Of a stretch of 64,000 bases of DNA, positions 16,149 to 24,439 are shown piece after piece. The notes beneath the pieces were generated by a model. It saw only the letters and a program-made list of their open reading frames with translations, did no database searches and was not told the DNA's origin. The first letter of the stretch is position 1; each line of letters begins with the position of its first letter. The translations under genes and the position numbers were made by a program. The stretch is from Altibacter sp. (GTDB lineage Bacteria; Bacteroidota; Bacteroidia; Flavobacteriales; Flavobacteriaceae): NCBI RefSeq assembly GCF_019913785.1, contig NZ_JAIOHK010000021.1, positions 1-64,000 on the forward strand, in the 5' to 3' direction.

Positions 16149-18626
16149 TCAATCAAATAACCCCAAGAACTTCAGTCCGAAGATAAACGCGCCATCACTG
16201 CCACCATTATAATACGAACGCACATAATCCAAACGCAACAAACGGTATTTTCCAAAACCAAGATTGTCTATACCCACAGAAAACTCGGTATAGGGTTTAT
16301 TGTTTTCAATACTTAGCAAATGTGCTCCGGCGACCAAATTAAAATTAAGTTGGTTGATTCCCGGAATTTTCCCCAAGATCCAACCTCTAAAATCGTGTTC
16401 TAGATGTCCTTCAAAATATGACTTATTTGTACTTAAGGCATAATAGGGCAAAAGATTAAAGACGCTGGTGTAGTTGGGCGATGTACCAATTCGTGTCTGA
16501 TTTCCATTGAAATGCTTATAATCCACAAATGAAATACCATCTCCGTTAAGAAAGGTACCCCCATTGAAACGATAGGTTAAATCCCCCTTATTACCCACTT
16601 TAACGGTTTGGAACAAACTACCGCTTAACTGACTGTAATCGTATCCTGCTTCGGAAGCACCCATGCCATTTTCAAATGAAATGGAAAGCGCCGGATATTT
16701 ATTATTTCCCAGATTGAATTTACCGTCGGGGTAGGTCATGTATTTTTGTCCGAAGGTAATATGCGCCGTCAGTTGGGATTTTACGAGTTCGTGTTTTATG
16801 ATTCCCGCATTGTTAAAATTGGTTGGATCTACAGGATTGTTGGATGTATACCTTGTCTTTTCTGAAGGAAGCGTCACATAATCGGTGGTATTGAAAAGTG
16901 GTTTACGCTGTTCGTAACCTACAGTAGCCGTTACCCGGAGACCGTTAAACAGCTCCTGACCATAGCCGAAGCGACCGTAATTAAGTTCATAGACCTTCAT
17001 ATAATTTCGCTCAAAGAAAAGTGATGCCACACTATTGATAAGAGGCAGAATAGGTTCGGAACTATTGAATTGAACCACTTCGCTTCCTCCTGAGAGGGCT
17101 ATGCGCAACCGACTTGTTCTATTGAAATTCTTTACAATACCTCCATGAAATCGCAGTCGGTCTTCCGAAATGCCGTATCTGGCCTTCGCAAAGATATTGA
17201 GCCATCGAGTGCGATTTTCATCGTAGCTCTTTGAAAAATTAAGGCCTATGCCGCCATTCCATCCTTGTACCGTATTGAAATTAATACCCGGAAAAATTCC
17301 TTCATACGTGAGGTCCCATTTTTTATAACTGTTTTCGAAGGAATAACCGGTGATAGGATCTAATATCCTGAATTTGTTGTTCTTTCGATCTATGGAATCT
17401 AAATAGGTTTTCGACTTTCGAAGTGTTTGAATACTGTCTTTTTTGATGTAATCATTCAATTCTTCATCGGTGAGTGGCACAGGGCGCGTACCTTTCCAAA
17501 ACAGGCTGTCTTTTTTATTGGCTTCGGGTTCAAATTTTAACACCTCGTTCGTAAAGGATTTTTTATCGAAATCGGGATTGAAATCGTAATTGCTATAGAC
17601 CGCTATAAACCGGCCGTCGCCATTAAATCCAAAAAAGCCGAAACCGAAATCAATGGTTTGAGAGATCTTGACCCAAAAGGTATTTGTGGTATCGAATTTA
17701 AAATTCTGTTTGAAGATCAATTCAGAAATAAAAGGTACTTGAATGGCTTGGCCTGTTGTAGTAAGGTCCACTCCGTATAGCTGCCAATCATCTTCCACTA
17801 TATAAATGGTTCCTTTCCACACCCTGTCATTTGGGCGTTTTGGGGTGACGATGATTTTGTTGATGAGCTTACTGCCCTCATAAAATACACCGTCCAATTT
17901 GTATTTATAATAACTGAAGGCATTGTTGGCAATAGGAGAAACAAGCGATGCATTCAAGCTAATGGTGTTTTCGTAAAATGAAAAATTAGCATCTTGGGCG
18001 CTGTTAAAACTGAAGCCATTGTCATTGCCGCTTACTTTGCTGGCGATGATCTTTTCCTTGAAATCGTCCGGTTTTTGGTAGGCAATTTCACTAATGGTTT
18101 CGCTTAAATAGATAATACCCGTGCGTGTAGAATCCAACTGTCCGTCAAAATCACCCACTTCCTGACCCATAAACTTTTCCGGGATGCTATCGACGCGCCA
18201 AATGCCACGGGAGTAGAAGTCGGCTTTGAATTCAGAAATCTTTTCGAGGTTGATCTTTCGTCTGTCTATTGTTTCGCGAATGATTCGGTAGGCGGGATCT
18301 TCTTTGGAAGAGATAACCACTTCGGATAAACTGGTGGATTCTTCCCGCATAGTAACATTCAGCAGTAAGGGTTTTCCGGAAGCAATTTTAATTTCTTTAA
18401 CAATAGTAGTAAAACCTAAAAACTGAAAGATGACTTTATAGTTACCTGTTGTAACATCGAGTTTATAATTTCCATCATCGTTGGTTGTTGTTCCGGAGTA
18501 GCTATTTTCAAGGTAGATATTTACGAAAGGAAGGGGTTCTCCTTGGGTGTTGGTTACCTTACCAATGAGTTGCGATTTACCAAGAAAGGGGAATATTAGT
18601 AAAAGAAAAAATAAATAATACTTCAT
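16149..18626 (-). CDS. DUF5686 / carboxypeptidase-regulatory-like outer-membrane protein
   Basis: An 825-residue protein with a signal peptide (MKYYLFFLLLIFPFLGKSQ). Residues about 20-105 form a CarboxypepD_reg-like beta sandwich (GKVTNTQGEPLPFVNIYLENSYSGTTTNDDG). The rest matches the DUF5686 layout: a region with EDPAYRIIRETIDRRKIN, a middle sandwich, and a C-terminal half of alternating strands ending FGLKFLGLFD, like an outer-membrane beta barrel. It is probably an outer-membrane protein with no known substrate. ATG 18626 is chosen since it starts the signal peptide; an upstream in-frame codon at 18647 is less likely. Confidence 0.82.
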   Translation of the reverse strand: MKYYLFFLLLIFPFLGKSQLIGKVTNTQGEPLPFVNIYLENSYSGTTTNDDGNYKLDVTTGNYKVIFQFLGFTTIVKEIKIASGKPLLLNVTMREESTSLSEVVISSKEDPAYRIIRETIDRRKINLEKISEFKADFYSRGIWRVDSIPEKFMGQEVGDFDGQLDSTRTGIIYLSETISEIAYQKPDDFKEKIIASKVSGNDNGFSFNSAQDANFSFYENTISLNASLVSPIANNAFSYYKYKLDGVFYEGSKLINKIIVTPKRPNDRVWKGTIYIVEDDWQLYGVDLTTTGQAIQVPFISELIFKQNFKFDTTNTFWVKISQTIDFGFGFFGFNGDGRFIAVYSNYDFNPDFDKKSFTNEVLKFEPEANKKDSLFWKGTRPVPLTDEELNDYIKKDSIQTLRKSKTYLDSIDRKNNKFRILDPITGYSFENSYKKWDLTYEGIFPGINFNTVQGWNGGIGLNFSKSYDENRTRWLNIFAKARYGISEDRLRFHGGIVKNFNRTSRLRIALSGGSEVVQFNSSEPILPLINSVASLFFERNYMKVYELNYGRFGYGQELFNGLRVTATVGYEQRKPLFNTTDYVTLPSEKTRYTSNNPVDPTNFNNAGIIKHELVKSQLTAHITFGQKYMTYPDGKFNLGNNKYPALSISFENGMGASEAGYDYSQLSGSLFQTVKVGNKGDLTYRFNGGTFLNGDGISFVDYKHFNGNQTRIGTSPNYTSVFNLLPYYALSTNKSYFEGHLEHDFRGWILGKIPGINQLNFNLVAGAHLLSIENNKPYTEFSVGIDNLGFGKYRLLRLDYVRSYYNGGSDGAFIFGLKFLGLFD

Positions 18627-18721
18627 ACAACGGTTGTGTCTATTCAAAAAGACGAAGATATTTTTAAAAAGGTTGTCTGTTTAATATAAATTTAGGAAAA
18701 AAGGGAAAATAGAGTAGATAC

Positions 18722-19189
18722 TTAATTATTAAACGCCTTCTTGATTCTACTTAGATCTCTTTTGGTATCCCGCTCTTTCATGGTTTCTCGTTTGTCGTAT
18801 TGTTTTTTACCTCTGGCCAGTGCAATTCGAAGTTTGGCTAAGCCCTTTTCATTTGTAAACAATAATAAGGGGACGATAGTTAAACCCGAGTTCTTTACTT
18901 CTTTTTCCAGCTTTTTTAATTCGTTTCGGTTAAGCAGCAATTTTCGGGCTTTTTTTGGATCGTGATTAAAATGCGTCGCATGGGAATATTCCTGTACCGT
19001 CATATTAATGACAAACAACTCACCTTTGCTATTAAATTCGCAAAAACTTTCAGCAATAGAGGCTTTACCTTCTCGAATGGCTTTGATCTCGGTTCCAGCC
19101 AATACAATGCCCGCCGTATAAGTATCGAGCAACTCGTATTCGAATTTGGCTTTTTTATTCTTTATTTTGACGTCTTTTTGAAGTGCCAT
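18722..19189 (-). CDS. smpB: SsrA-binding protein
   Basis: A 155-residue RNA-binding protein that brings tmRNA to stalled ribosomes for trans-translation. It has KKAKFEYELLDTYTAGIVLAGTEIKAIREGKASI and the basic C-terminal tail KKQYDKRETMKERDTKRDLSRIKKAF typical of SmpB. Full length. A TATTTTTG promoter element lies 7 nt before the ATG. No tmRNA gene was found in the window. Confidence 0.95.
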   Translation of the reverse strand: MALQKDVKIKNKKAKFEYELLDTYTAGIVLAGTEIKAIREGKASIAESFCEFNSKGELFVINMTVQEYSHATHFNHDPKKARKLLLNRNELKKLEKEVKNSGLTIVPLLLFTNEKGLAKLRIALARGKKQYDKRETMKERDTKRDLSRIKKAFNN

Positions 19190-19196
19190 AGGAGCG

Positions 19197-19204
19197 CAAA
19201 AATA
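19197..19204 (-). promoter_or_regulatory. -7 element upstream of smpB
   Basis: TATTTTTG on the minus strand lies 7 nt before the smpB ATG, predicting a leaderless transcript. The -33 region, which would fall in the end of the M23 gene, shows no clear TTG. Confidence 0.4.
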
Positions 19205-19211
19205 GTAATAA

Positions 19212-20177
19212 TTATTCTTGGGGCGGTGCGATCCTGTCTAAACGTACAGGAGAATAATCGGTTTGTAGTTCTCCCTTTACCAAAACCGCTTCAAAATAAC
19301 ATTTTACTCCCACCGAAGTCATATGATTGGGGCCATCCTGAATATGTATGTGCAAGTGTGGTTCGGTCGAATTACCCGAATTGCCACAATTACCAAGATA
19401 CTGTCCCTTTTTTACCAATTGCCCTTCTTTCACTTTGAGGGTCTCTTTTTCAAAATGGGCGTAGACAATGTATTCGTCATTAGCGGTTTTTAACGTAATA
19501 CTGTTTCCAAGTGCCTGAGCAGGATTCATTTCTCCGGGCTTGTTGTCTTCTACCCCCGTTATTACCTGGACCACTTCCGCATCACATACAGCGTATAAAG
19601 GTTGTCCAAAGGCGTAGTAGTCTTCATTTCGAGTGCCACTGCGATCATAGGAGCGACCATTTTTTCCGATAATTAAGAAGTCGAAGGCATTTTTTTGTGT
19701 CTTAGAGATTACATGATAATTCTGTGCTTTGGAGTCGCCACCCCAAACGGTAAACCACTCTCCTTTGAATGGAAGTCCCAAGGCCGTACTATTTCGATCA
19801 AGTTTTGCTACTATATTTTCTTCTTCAGCAGGTAAAAATCGCAGGCCATTCAACCTTAGGTTTTCGTCAAGGGATAGTGATATGTTCTGTTTTCCATTTT
19901 CAAACTGTGCCTCATAGACTTCAGTAGCACCTTCTGTTTTGAGATATTTGTAGGATAAAATACTACCTAAATTTGAATGAAATGTTTTTACGATTGCCGA
20001 CACATTTTCAAATCCCAATTTGGTTTGCATATTGTCGTCCATCATTTCAAATACCGCCTGCTCATCTTGTGCGTTGAAGTAGGTTTTAAAATCTTCGAGC
20101 GCTTGTTGATAGGTTGCTAACTGCGAGTAACACGTGATTGTAAAAAGAAAGATCGCGATGGTTTGAATGGTTCTCAT
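19212..20177 (-). CDS. Secreted M23 (LytM-like) family metallopeptidase-type protein
   Basis: A 321-residue protein with a signal peptide ending CYSQ (about residue 19). Residues 20-110 look like the DUF3887 domain (EQAVFEMMDDNMQTKLG). The C-terminal half is a LytM/M23 barrel with GNCGNSGNSTEPHLHIHIQDG, the HxH zinc motif. The first zinc motif is divergent: KNAFDF keeps the Asp but has Asn where many members have His, so activity is uncertain. It may be a peptidoglycan or peptide hydrolase, or a scaffold. Confidence 0.8.
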   Translation of the reverse strand: MRTIQTIAIFLFTITCYSQLATYQQALEDFKTYFNAQDEQAVFEMMDDNMQTKLGFENVSAIVKTFHSNLGSILSYKYLKTEGATEVYEAQFENGKQNISLSLDENLRLNGLRFLPAEEENIVAKLDRNSTALGLPFKGEWFTVWGGDSKAQNYHVISKTQKNAFDFLIIGKNGRSYDRSGTRNEDYYAFGQPLYAVCDAEVVQVITGVEDNKPGEMNPAQALGNSITLKTANDEYIVYAHFEKETLKVKEGQLVKKGQYLGNCGNSGNSTEPHLHIHIQDGPNHMTSVGVKCYFEAVLVKGELQTDYSPVRLDRIAPPQE

Positions 20178-20287
20178 ATAGGTGTGTAAATTGAATACAA
20201 CAAATTAGTTATCGCATTGTGCATTTTGTTACTAACGAAAACTTGAAACTTAAATTGAGTCGAACCTGAAAGCGATGCTAAAATTCG

Positions 20288-20821
20288 TTAATCAAGAGTT
20301 AAGATTTGGGACTTTTTAATTCCCTCAGTGAGTGTAACCACATAGACACTGCTGTTGTCGTTATCATCCATATCGGTATATTTTTCTTCTCCAATAATGG
20401 CATTGACGAATTGTGGAGTAGTATTGCTATGTCCCGCGACCAAGACTGTTTTTCCTTCGGTTAATTGTTGAAATTCTTCCGAATACATTTCACTTGGATC
20501 ATAGGTTTGAACTTCAAGATTTTTATCTGTCGCTACGAATTGAACAGTTTGTCGAGTTCGGTTATAGTTGGTGGAGAAGATCAGATCCAAATCCACATTT
20601 TTAAAAAAAGTCGCGTAGTTTTTAGCTCTTTCTAAGCCTATTTCAGTAAGTTTAGGATCACTGTTGTTAGGATCGCTGCGATCTTTTTCGGCATGACGAA
20701 TCAAATAATAGGTCGTGATGGATGTTTCGACGGCTGTCATCTCGGCACGCTGTTTTTTATCCACTGAATCACAAGAGCTGGAAAAAAAAGAAATGGTCAA
20801 TAAAATGAAAAGGTATCGCAC
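20288..20821 (-). CDS. Histidine-phosphatase (SixA/phosphoglycerate-mutase-like) lipoprotein
   Basis: A 177-residue protein with a lipoprotein signal (FSSSC, Cys17). The histidine-phosphatase core starts YYLIRHAEKDRSD with the catalytic RHAE. TNYNRTRQTVQF carries the second Arg, and VLVAGHSNTTPQFV carries the second catalytic His. It would hydrolyse phosphate esters at the envelope; the substrate is unknown. The start is GTG at 20821 because no ATG precedes the signal peptide. Confidence 0.85.
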   Translation of the reverse strand: MRYLFILLTISFFSSSCDSVDKKQRAEMTAVETSITTYYLIRHAEKDRSDPNNSDPKLTEIGLERAKNYATFFKNVDLDLIFSTNYNRTRQTVQFVATDKNLEVQTYDPSEMYSEEFQQLTEGKTVLVAGHSNTTPQFVNAIIGEEKYTDMDDNDNSSVYVVTLTEGIKKSQILTLD

Positions 20822-20996
20822 AGTATTTGATTTTGAAAATTAAATATACAAAATCCAAAACCAATGCATGTTCGTTTTCGTATATCTGTATAATGAACGT
20901 TTTTTGAACGTGAGGTTTAAGAAGCTTATAGCAAGTATGCTGTGAAAAGGAAGAATCCCTCTCTACCAATCTTTATAGGGACAGGAGGGATTCTGA
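20822..20996. other. Non-coding stretch holding the hairpin downstream of the microprotein
   Basis: Part of the 378-nt gap between the histidine-phosphatase and redoxin genes. Apart from the hairpin at 20952-20994 I see no coding sequence, promoter consensus or RNA-like structure. The rest of the gap (20997-21199) holds the 36-codon frame and its AT-rich leader. Confidence 0.5.
20952..20994 (-). terminator. Hairpin downstream of the 36-residue microprotein
   Basis: AGAATCCCTC (20952-20961) pairs perfectly with GAGGGATTCT (20985-20994). The 23-nt loop is long and only a broken T tract (TTCCTTTT on the minus strand) follows, so it may be a weak terminator or a stabilising 3' hairpin. It starts 3 nt after the stop of the small frame. 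Confidence 0.55.
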
Positions 20997-21107
20997 TTAT
21001 AGGTTTTGAAGAATAGTCGTTACCGAATAGGATACAGCGACTATGGTGATACATGCAATGTAAATTCCCAATACCCGGTTGTATCTTTTTTGAGTTTGTG
21101 TTTTCAT
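20997..21107 (-). CDS. Putative 36-residue single-pass membrane microprotein
   Basis: ATG at 21107 to TAA at 20997-20999. The peptide has a polar basic start (MKTQTQKRYNRV, net positive), one hydrophobic segment (about residues 12-33, LGIYIACITIVAVSYSV) and ends TTILQNL, which suggests an N-in membrane microprotein. A perfect 10-bp hairpin follows 3 nt after the stop. It lies 92 nt downstream of the redoxin gene on the same strand and may share its transcript. No homologue is recognised; a chance frame cannot be excluded. Confidence 0.45.
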   Translation of the reverse strand: MKTQTQKRYNRVLGIYIACITIVAVSYSVTTILQNL

Positions 21108-21199
21108 GATATTTGTTTATTGGTGTACATAAAGAAGACGAGTGAAGTCACTTTTTTGTTACACCTAGAACAAAAAATAATTTTGTAACGCCTTAAAAA

Positions 21200-22936
21200 C
21201 TAATCGTCTAAGGTGTAGTTGAAGAATCCTATAAGCATCTCATCGGTACTCTGAATCCCAAATCTTACTTCTTTTTCAGGATCGGGGTTGAAGGGATTTT
21301 GATAGGTATTGTCATAAATGCCTTCGACAATAATCTTCGAACCTTTTGGTATGGATTTAGGTACTTTTAATTGATACAATCGCTGCCAGTTGAAACTGAA
21401 ATCGGGTACCGAAACAATAGTTTCTTTGGTGCCATCGGGATATTGCACCGAAAATGTGATGCTCTTTCCGCGATAGTGCATGTGTGGCACGACATAGTGA
21501 AGTTTTATATCGCGCTGTATAGAATCTACCACGCTAAGTCTTATGTTTTTTCCGAAAGGGGGAATTGCGAATTCGGTATTGGAAGGTGCTAATGAATAGA
21601 ATTCTTTTTCGGGGGGTGTTTCGTGATAATACAATCCAATTTTTGTTTGGTCACTCTCTTCCTTACCAGTCGTGGTATAGTGAATTTGCAAGGTGAGCTC
21701 TGTATTCTTCGGAATAAAAACCCCGGAGCCTTCCGGAAAAAAGGTTGCCTGAACTCCGCCACCACCTAAGGCTATGAAATTATCGGTCCATTTCCGAATC
21801 TCCCGTCCGGTAATGGGACTAATTTGATTCCTTTCCGTATTCGTAACTACAATGTGATGCACCACTTTGCTATTTCCGGGTTGAATTTCTATACCGCGTA
21901 ACCATTTATCTTCTGTATTGTTCAACCTCGCTTTTTGATAGCGATATGATATCACGCCCGTAGCCGGTAGTTTTTCTTCGCTTAGGGTAACTATTTCATC
22001 CGGTGGTCCTTTTTGCCAGACTTTTGTCAAAGGTGTAATGGCGGTAAGGATATCTTCCCCAGTCCCTCGTTTTAAGCCATTATCGATCCATGCTACAATC
22101 TTTCGCGCATTGGAATCTTCCAAAGCCAATGAATGCTCGAATTCTCCTATATACGGATCGGCTTTCCATGGCGGCATTCGTTTGCTGAGCAATACTTGTT
22201 TCATCATGGAGGACCAACCCACAATCTTGTCGTAGTCGGTCATTGCCCAAGGAGCTATTCCTCCCACGATATGACATTTTACACATTTTTGATGAAGGAT
22301 AGGGGCGATGTCTTGTGTATAGCTTAGGCTGTCTTCCGAATTGATTTTCGACAAGCGCGTAACGGTACAGCCTCGAGTCATTTGTTGCTGGTGTTTTAGC
22401 GGCTTTTTGTCTAAAATAGCCTCCAACGCATCTTTCAAATAGGTTGCGGTCGCAACATTTTTTTGGGCCTCATAATCCATTCGATTGTCGATTGGACCCC
22501 TAAATAAAATTTCACGAGTGGTAGGGTGGAGGACAATCGCTTCAGCCGTCATAGTTATATTCAAAGCATCTGCCATTAATTGAGCCGAATCGTCCAACAC
22601 CGGAACTTGAAATTTATAGTTGAACGCTTCTTGCTGAATACTATCCCGATGATCTTGAATATTGCTGTTCAGCATAAAGAAAGCGAATCCTTTTGAGGTA
22701 TATTCCGAAACGATTTTGTTAAAATCGGGCAGCGCACTTCTAACAATCGGGCAACCATTCCCTTGGACCCATAGCACTATAGCTTTGCTATCATTATAAT
22801 AAGAGAGTCGGTGAAAGCCCCCGGTTTCATCGTACAAGGCATAATCATTGGTTCGGCTATCCGCCATAGGCTTAGGTTTGTTGGTACAACCAATCCATGT
22901 CAAAAAAACCGCACCAAAGAAAACGACTCTGAACAC
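21200..22936 (-). CDS. Redoxin - cytochrome c - copper monooxygenase-like fusion lipoprotein
   Basis: A 578-residue protein. The signal has a lipobox-like WIGC (Cys17). Residues about 30-185 are a thioredoxin/AhpC-like domain with GNGCPIVRSALPDF, keeping only one Cys of the usual pair. Residues about 205-300 are a mono-haem c-type domain with CVKCH and APWAMTDY. From about 330 comes a copper type II monooxygenase-like part with VVHHIVV, LQIHYTT and VPHMHYRG as possible copper ligands. It is probably periplasmic or outer-membrane attached and redox-active; the substrate is unknown. The start codon is GTG. Confidence 0.8.
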   Translation of the reverse strand: MFRVVFFGAVFLTWIGCTNKPKPMADSRTNDYALYDETGGFHRLSYYNDSKAIVLWVQGNGCPIVRSALPDFNKIVSEYTSKGFAFFMLNSNIQDHRDSIQQEAFNYKFQVPVLDDSAQLMADALNITMTAEAIVLHPTTREILFRGPIDNRMDYEAQKNVATATYLKDALEAILDKKPLKHQQQMTRGCTVTRLSKINSEDSLSYTQDIAPILHQKCVKCHIVGGIAPWAMTDYDKIVGWSSMMKQVLLSKRMPPWKADPYIGEFEHSLALEDSNARKIVAWIDNGLKRGTGEDILTAITPLTKVWQKGPPDEIVTLSEEKLPATGVISYRYQKARLNNTEDKWLRGIEIQPGNSKVVHHIVVTNTERNQISPITGREIRKWTDNFIALGGGGVQATFFPEGSGVFIPKNTELTLQIHYTTTGKEESDQTKIGLYYHETPPEKEFYSLAPSNTEFAIPPFGKNIRLSVVDSIQRDIKLHYVVPHMHYRGKSITFSVQYPDGTKETIVSVPDFSFNWQRLYQLKVPKSIPKGSKIIVEGIYDNTYQNPFNPDPEKEVRFGIQSTDEMLIGFFNYTLDD

Positions 22937-23045
22937 AATGAAACTTTTTACAAAAAAAACTAAAAACTACAGTATATGAGTAGATTATATCAAAAAATTG
23001 CAAAGTATTTAATAACTTAGAAGTATTAATATTAAATAGATAGCT

Positions 23046-24344
23046 ATGAAAATAAATTACGTTACTTCAATAAAGCAAGGGTTCTTTATTTGTTTCCTTT
23101 TTTTGGGAACACTGGCAGTTGCCCAATCTAATCAGGAAAACGCTGGATGTGTAGACCCTGTTATCACAGACACATCGGGTCCCGGCACAATTTGCGAAGG
23201 TGAAACAGCCTCGCTAACCGCTACCCATAATGGTGATAATGTAAACTGGTTTGATGCTGCCAGTGGTGGTAATCTAGTTGGGACAGGATCGCCATTTGTC
23301 ACAGATCCGTTAAGTTCTACTACATCCTTTTGGGCTGAAGCCTTCGTTGGAGCTTCCGGAACACCACAAACAGGGGGAGCACGTGTGGCCCCAACCAATA
23401 CAACGGCGTCGGCCGTGGTAAATGTTACCAGTCCATGGGGATTGGCATTTGACGCCACAGAAGATTTTACGATCAACTCGGTAGATGTTTACTTGGCTTC
23501 GTCCAGCCCCGGAGATATTGTAATGCAGTTAAAAGACAACGGACTTAACATCATGGAACAGCTTACTGTTTCGGCTCCTGCCGGGAACTCGACCACTCCC
23601 GTTCAGTTTACGGTAAATTTAGATTTCTTCGTTCCTGCGGGAACCGATTATAATCTGGTGGCGGAAAGCAGCCCGGTAATGGTGAGAGAATTTTCCAGTG
23701 GACATCCCGGATTTCCATATCCAATAGGAACATCGGGTAGTGTATTTGGAGGTACCATAAATGATAATGATACCAATGCCACGGTATATTACTTTTTTTA
23801 TAACTGGACCTTCACACCCGGTGTGGTTTGTACATCAGATAGAGTAGAAGAAGTAGTAACCGTTACACCGGCACCCGCAATGCCCACAGGGGATAGTGCT
23901 CAGAACTTTACAGCTGGTCAAACGCTGGCCGACTTGGATGTAACGGGGCAGAATCTAACTTGGTATTCAGATGCCGGTGGTACGAATGTCATTCCAGATT
24001 CCACACCGTTGGTCGATGGGACTACCTATTATGTTAGTCAGACCGTGGGTGGTTGTGAGAGTGAATTGTTAGCAATTACTGTTACTGAAATTTTAGGAGT
24101 TGAAGATGAATCTCTAGAAGGTCTTCGGTATTATCCGAATCCGGTGGGTGACGTATTGACCCTGTCGAATAATCAAAATCTGAAGCGTATATCTATTATG
24201 AATATGTTAGGTCAAGAAGTGCTTTCGAAAATAGTTGATGATTCATCTATTGCAATTGACCTTTCCAATTTTACCAGTGGTTCCTATTTCTTGCAAGTAG
24301 AAACCGAATTTGGATCAAAAGTCATTAAGCTGGTGAAAGAATAA
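23046..24344 (+). CDS. T9SS type A sorting-domain protein with Ig-like domains
   Basis: A 432-residue secreted protein. The signal peptide ends at VAQ (about residue 27). Two Ig-like repeats show the motifs WFDAASGGNLVGTGSPF and WYSDAGGTNVIPDSTPL, separated by a beta-rich domain of unknown type (about 90-270). The C-terminal domain from about 355 (YYPNPVGDVLTLS ... ISIMNMLGQEV ... SGSYFLQVETEFGSKVIKLVKE) is a type A sorting signal for type IX secretion. Role likely surface-attached binding; no catalytic motif. A strong terminator follows. Confidence 0.85.
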   Translation: MKINYVTSIKQGFFICFLFLGTLAVAQSNQENAGCVDPVITDTSGPGTICEGETASLTATHNGDNVNWFDAASGGNLVGTGSPFVTDPLSSTTSFWAEAFVGASGTPQTGGARVAPTNTTASAVVNVTSPWGLAFDATEDFTINSVDVYLASSSPGDIVMQLKDNGLNIMEQLTVSAPAGNSTTPVQFTVNLDFFVPAGTDYNLVAESSPVMVREFSSGHPGFPYPIGTSGSVFGGTINDNDTNATVYYFFYNWTFTPGVVCTSDRVEEVVTVTPAPAMPTGDSAQNFTAGQTLADLDVTGQNLTWYSDAGGTNVIPDSTPLVDGTTYYVSQTVGGCESELLAITVTEILGVEDESLEGLRYYPNPVGDVLTLSNNQNLKRISIMNMLGQEVLSKIVDDSSIAIDLSNFTSGSYFLQVETEFGSKVIKLVKE

Positions 24345-24353
24345 AAGTTTCAA

Positions 24354-24396
24354 ATAAAAAAACCACCTGTTGCACATGCAACAGGTGGTTTTCAAC
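24354..24396. terminator. Bidirectional terminator between the T9SS gene and clpB
   Basis: AACCACCTGTTGCA (24361-24374) and TGCAACAGGTGGTT (24377-24390) form a perfect 14-bp stem with a 2-nt centre. The minus-strand side has the longer T run (seven T), the plus side four T. It serves the convergent T9SS and clpB genes. Confidence 0.88.
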
Positions 24397-24439
24397 TAAC
24401 CAACCAATCATGAATGCGTTTTTAAAAGGAACGCTAACC

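Noticed and set aside
21145-21190. TGTAAC/GTTACA inverted repeat upstream of the microprotein
   Set aside because: The arms are only 6 bp in AT-rich DNA with a 20-nt spacer; too weak to call an operator or terminator.
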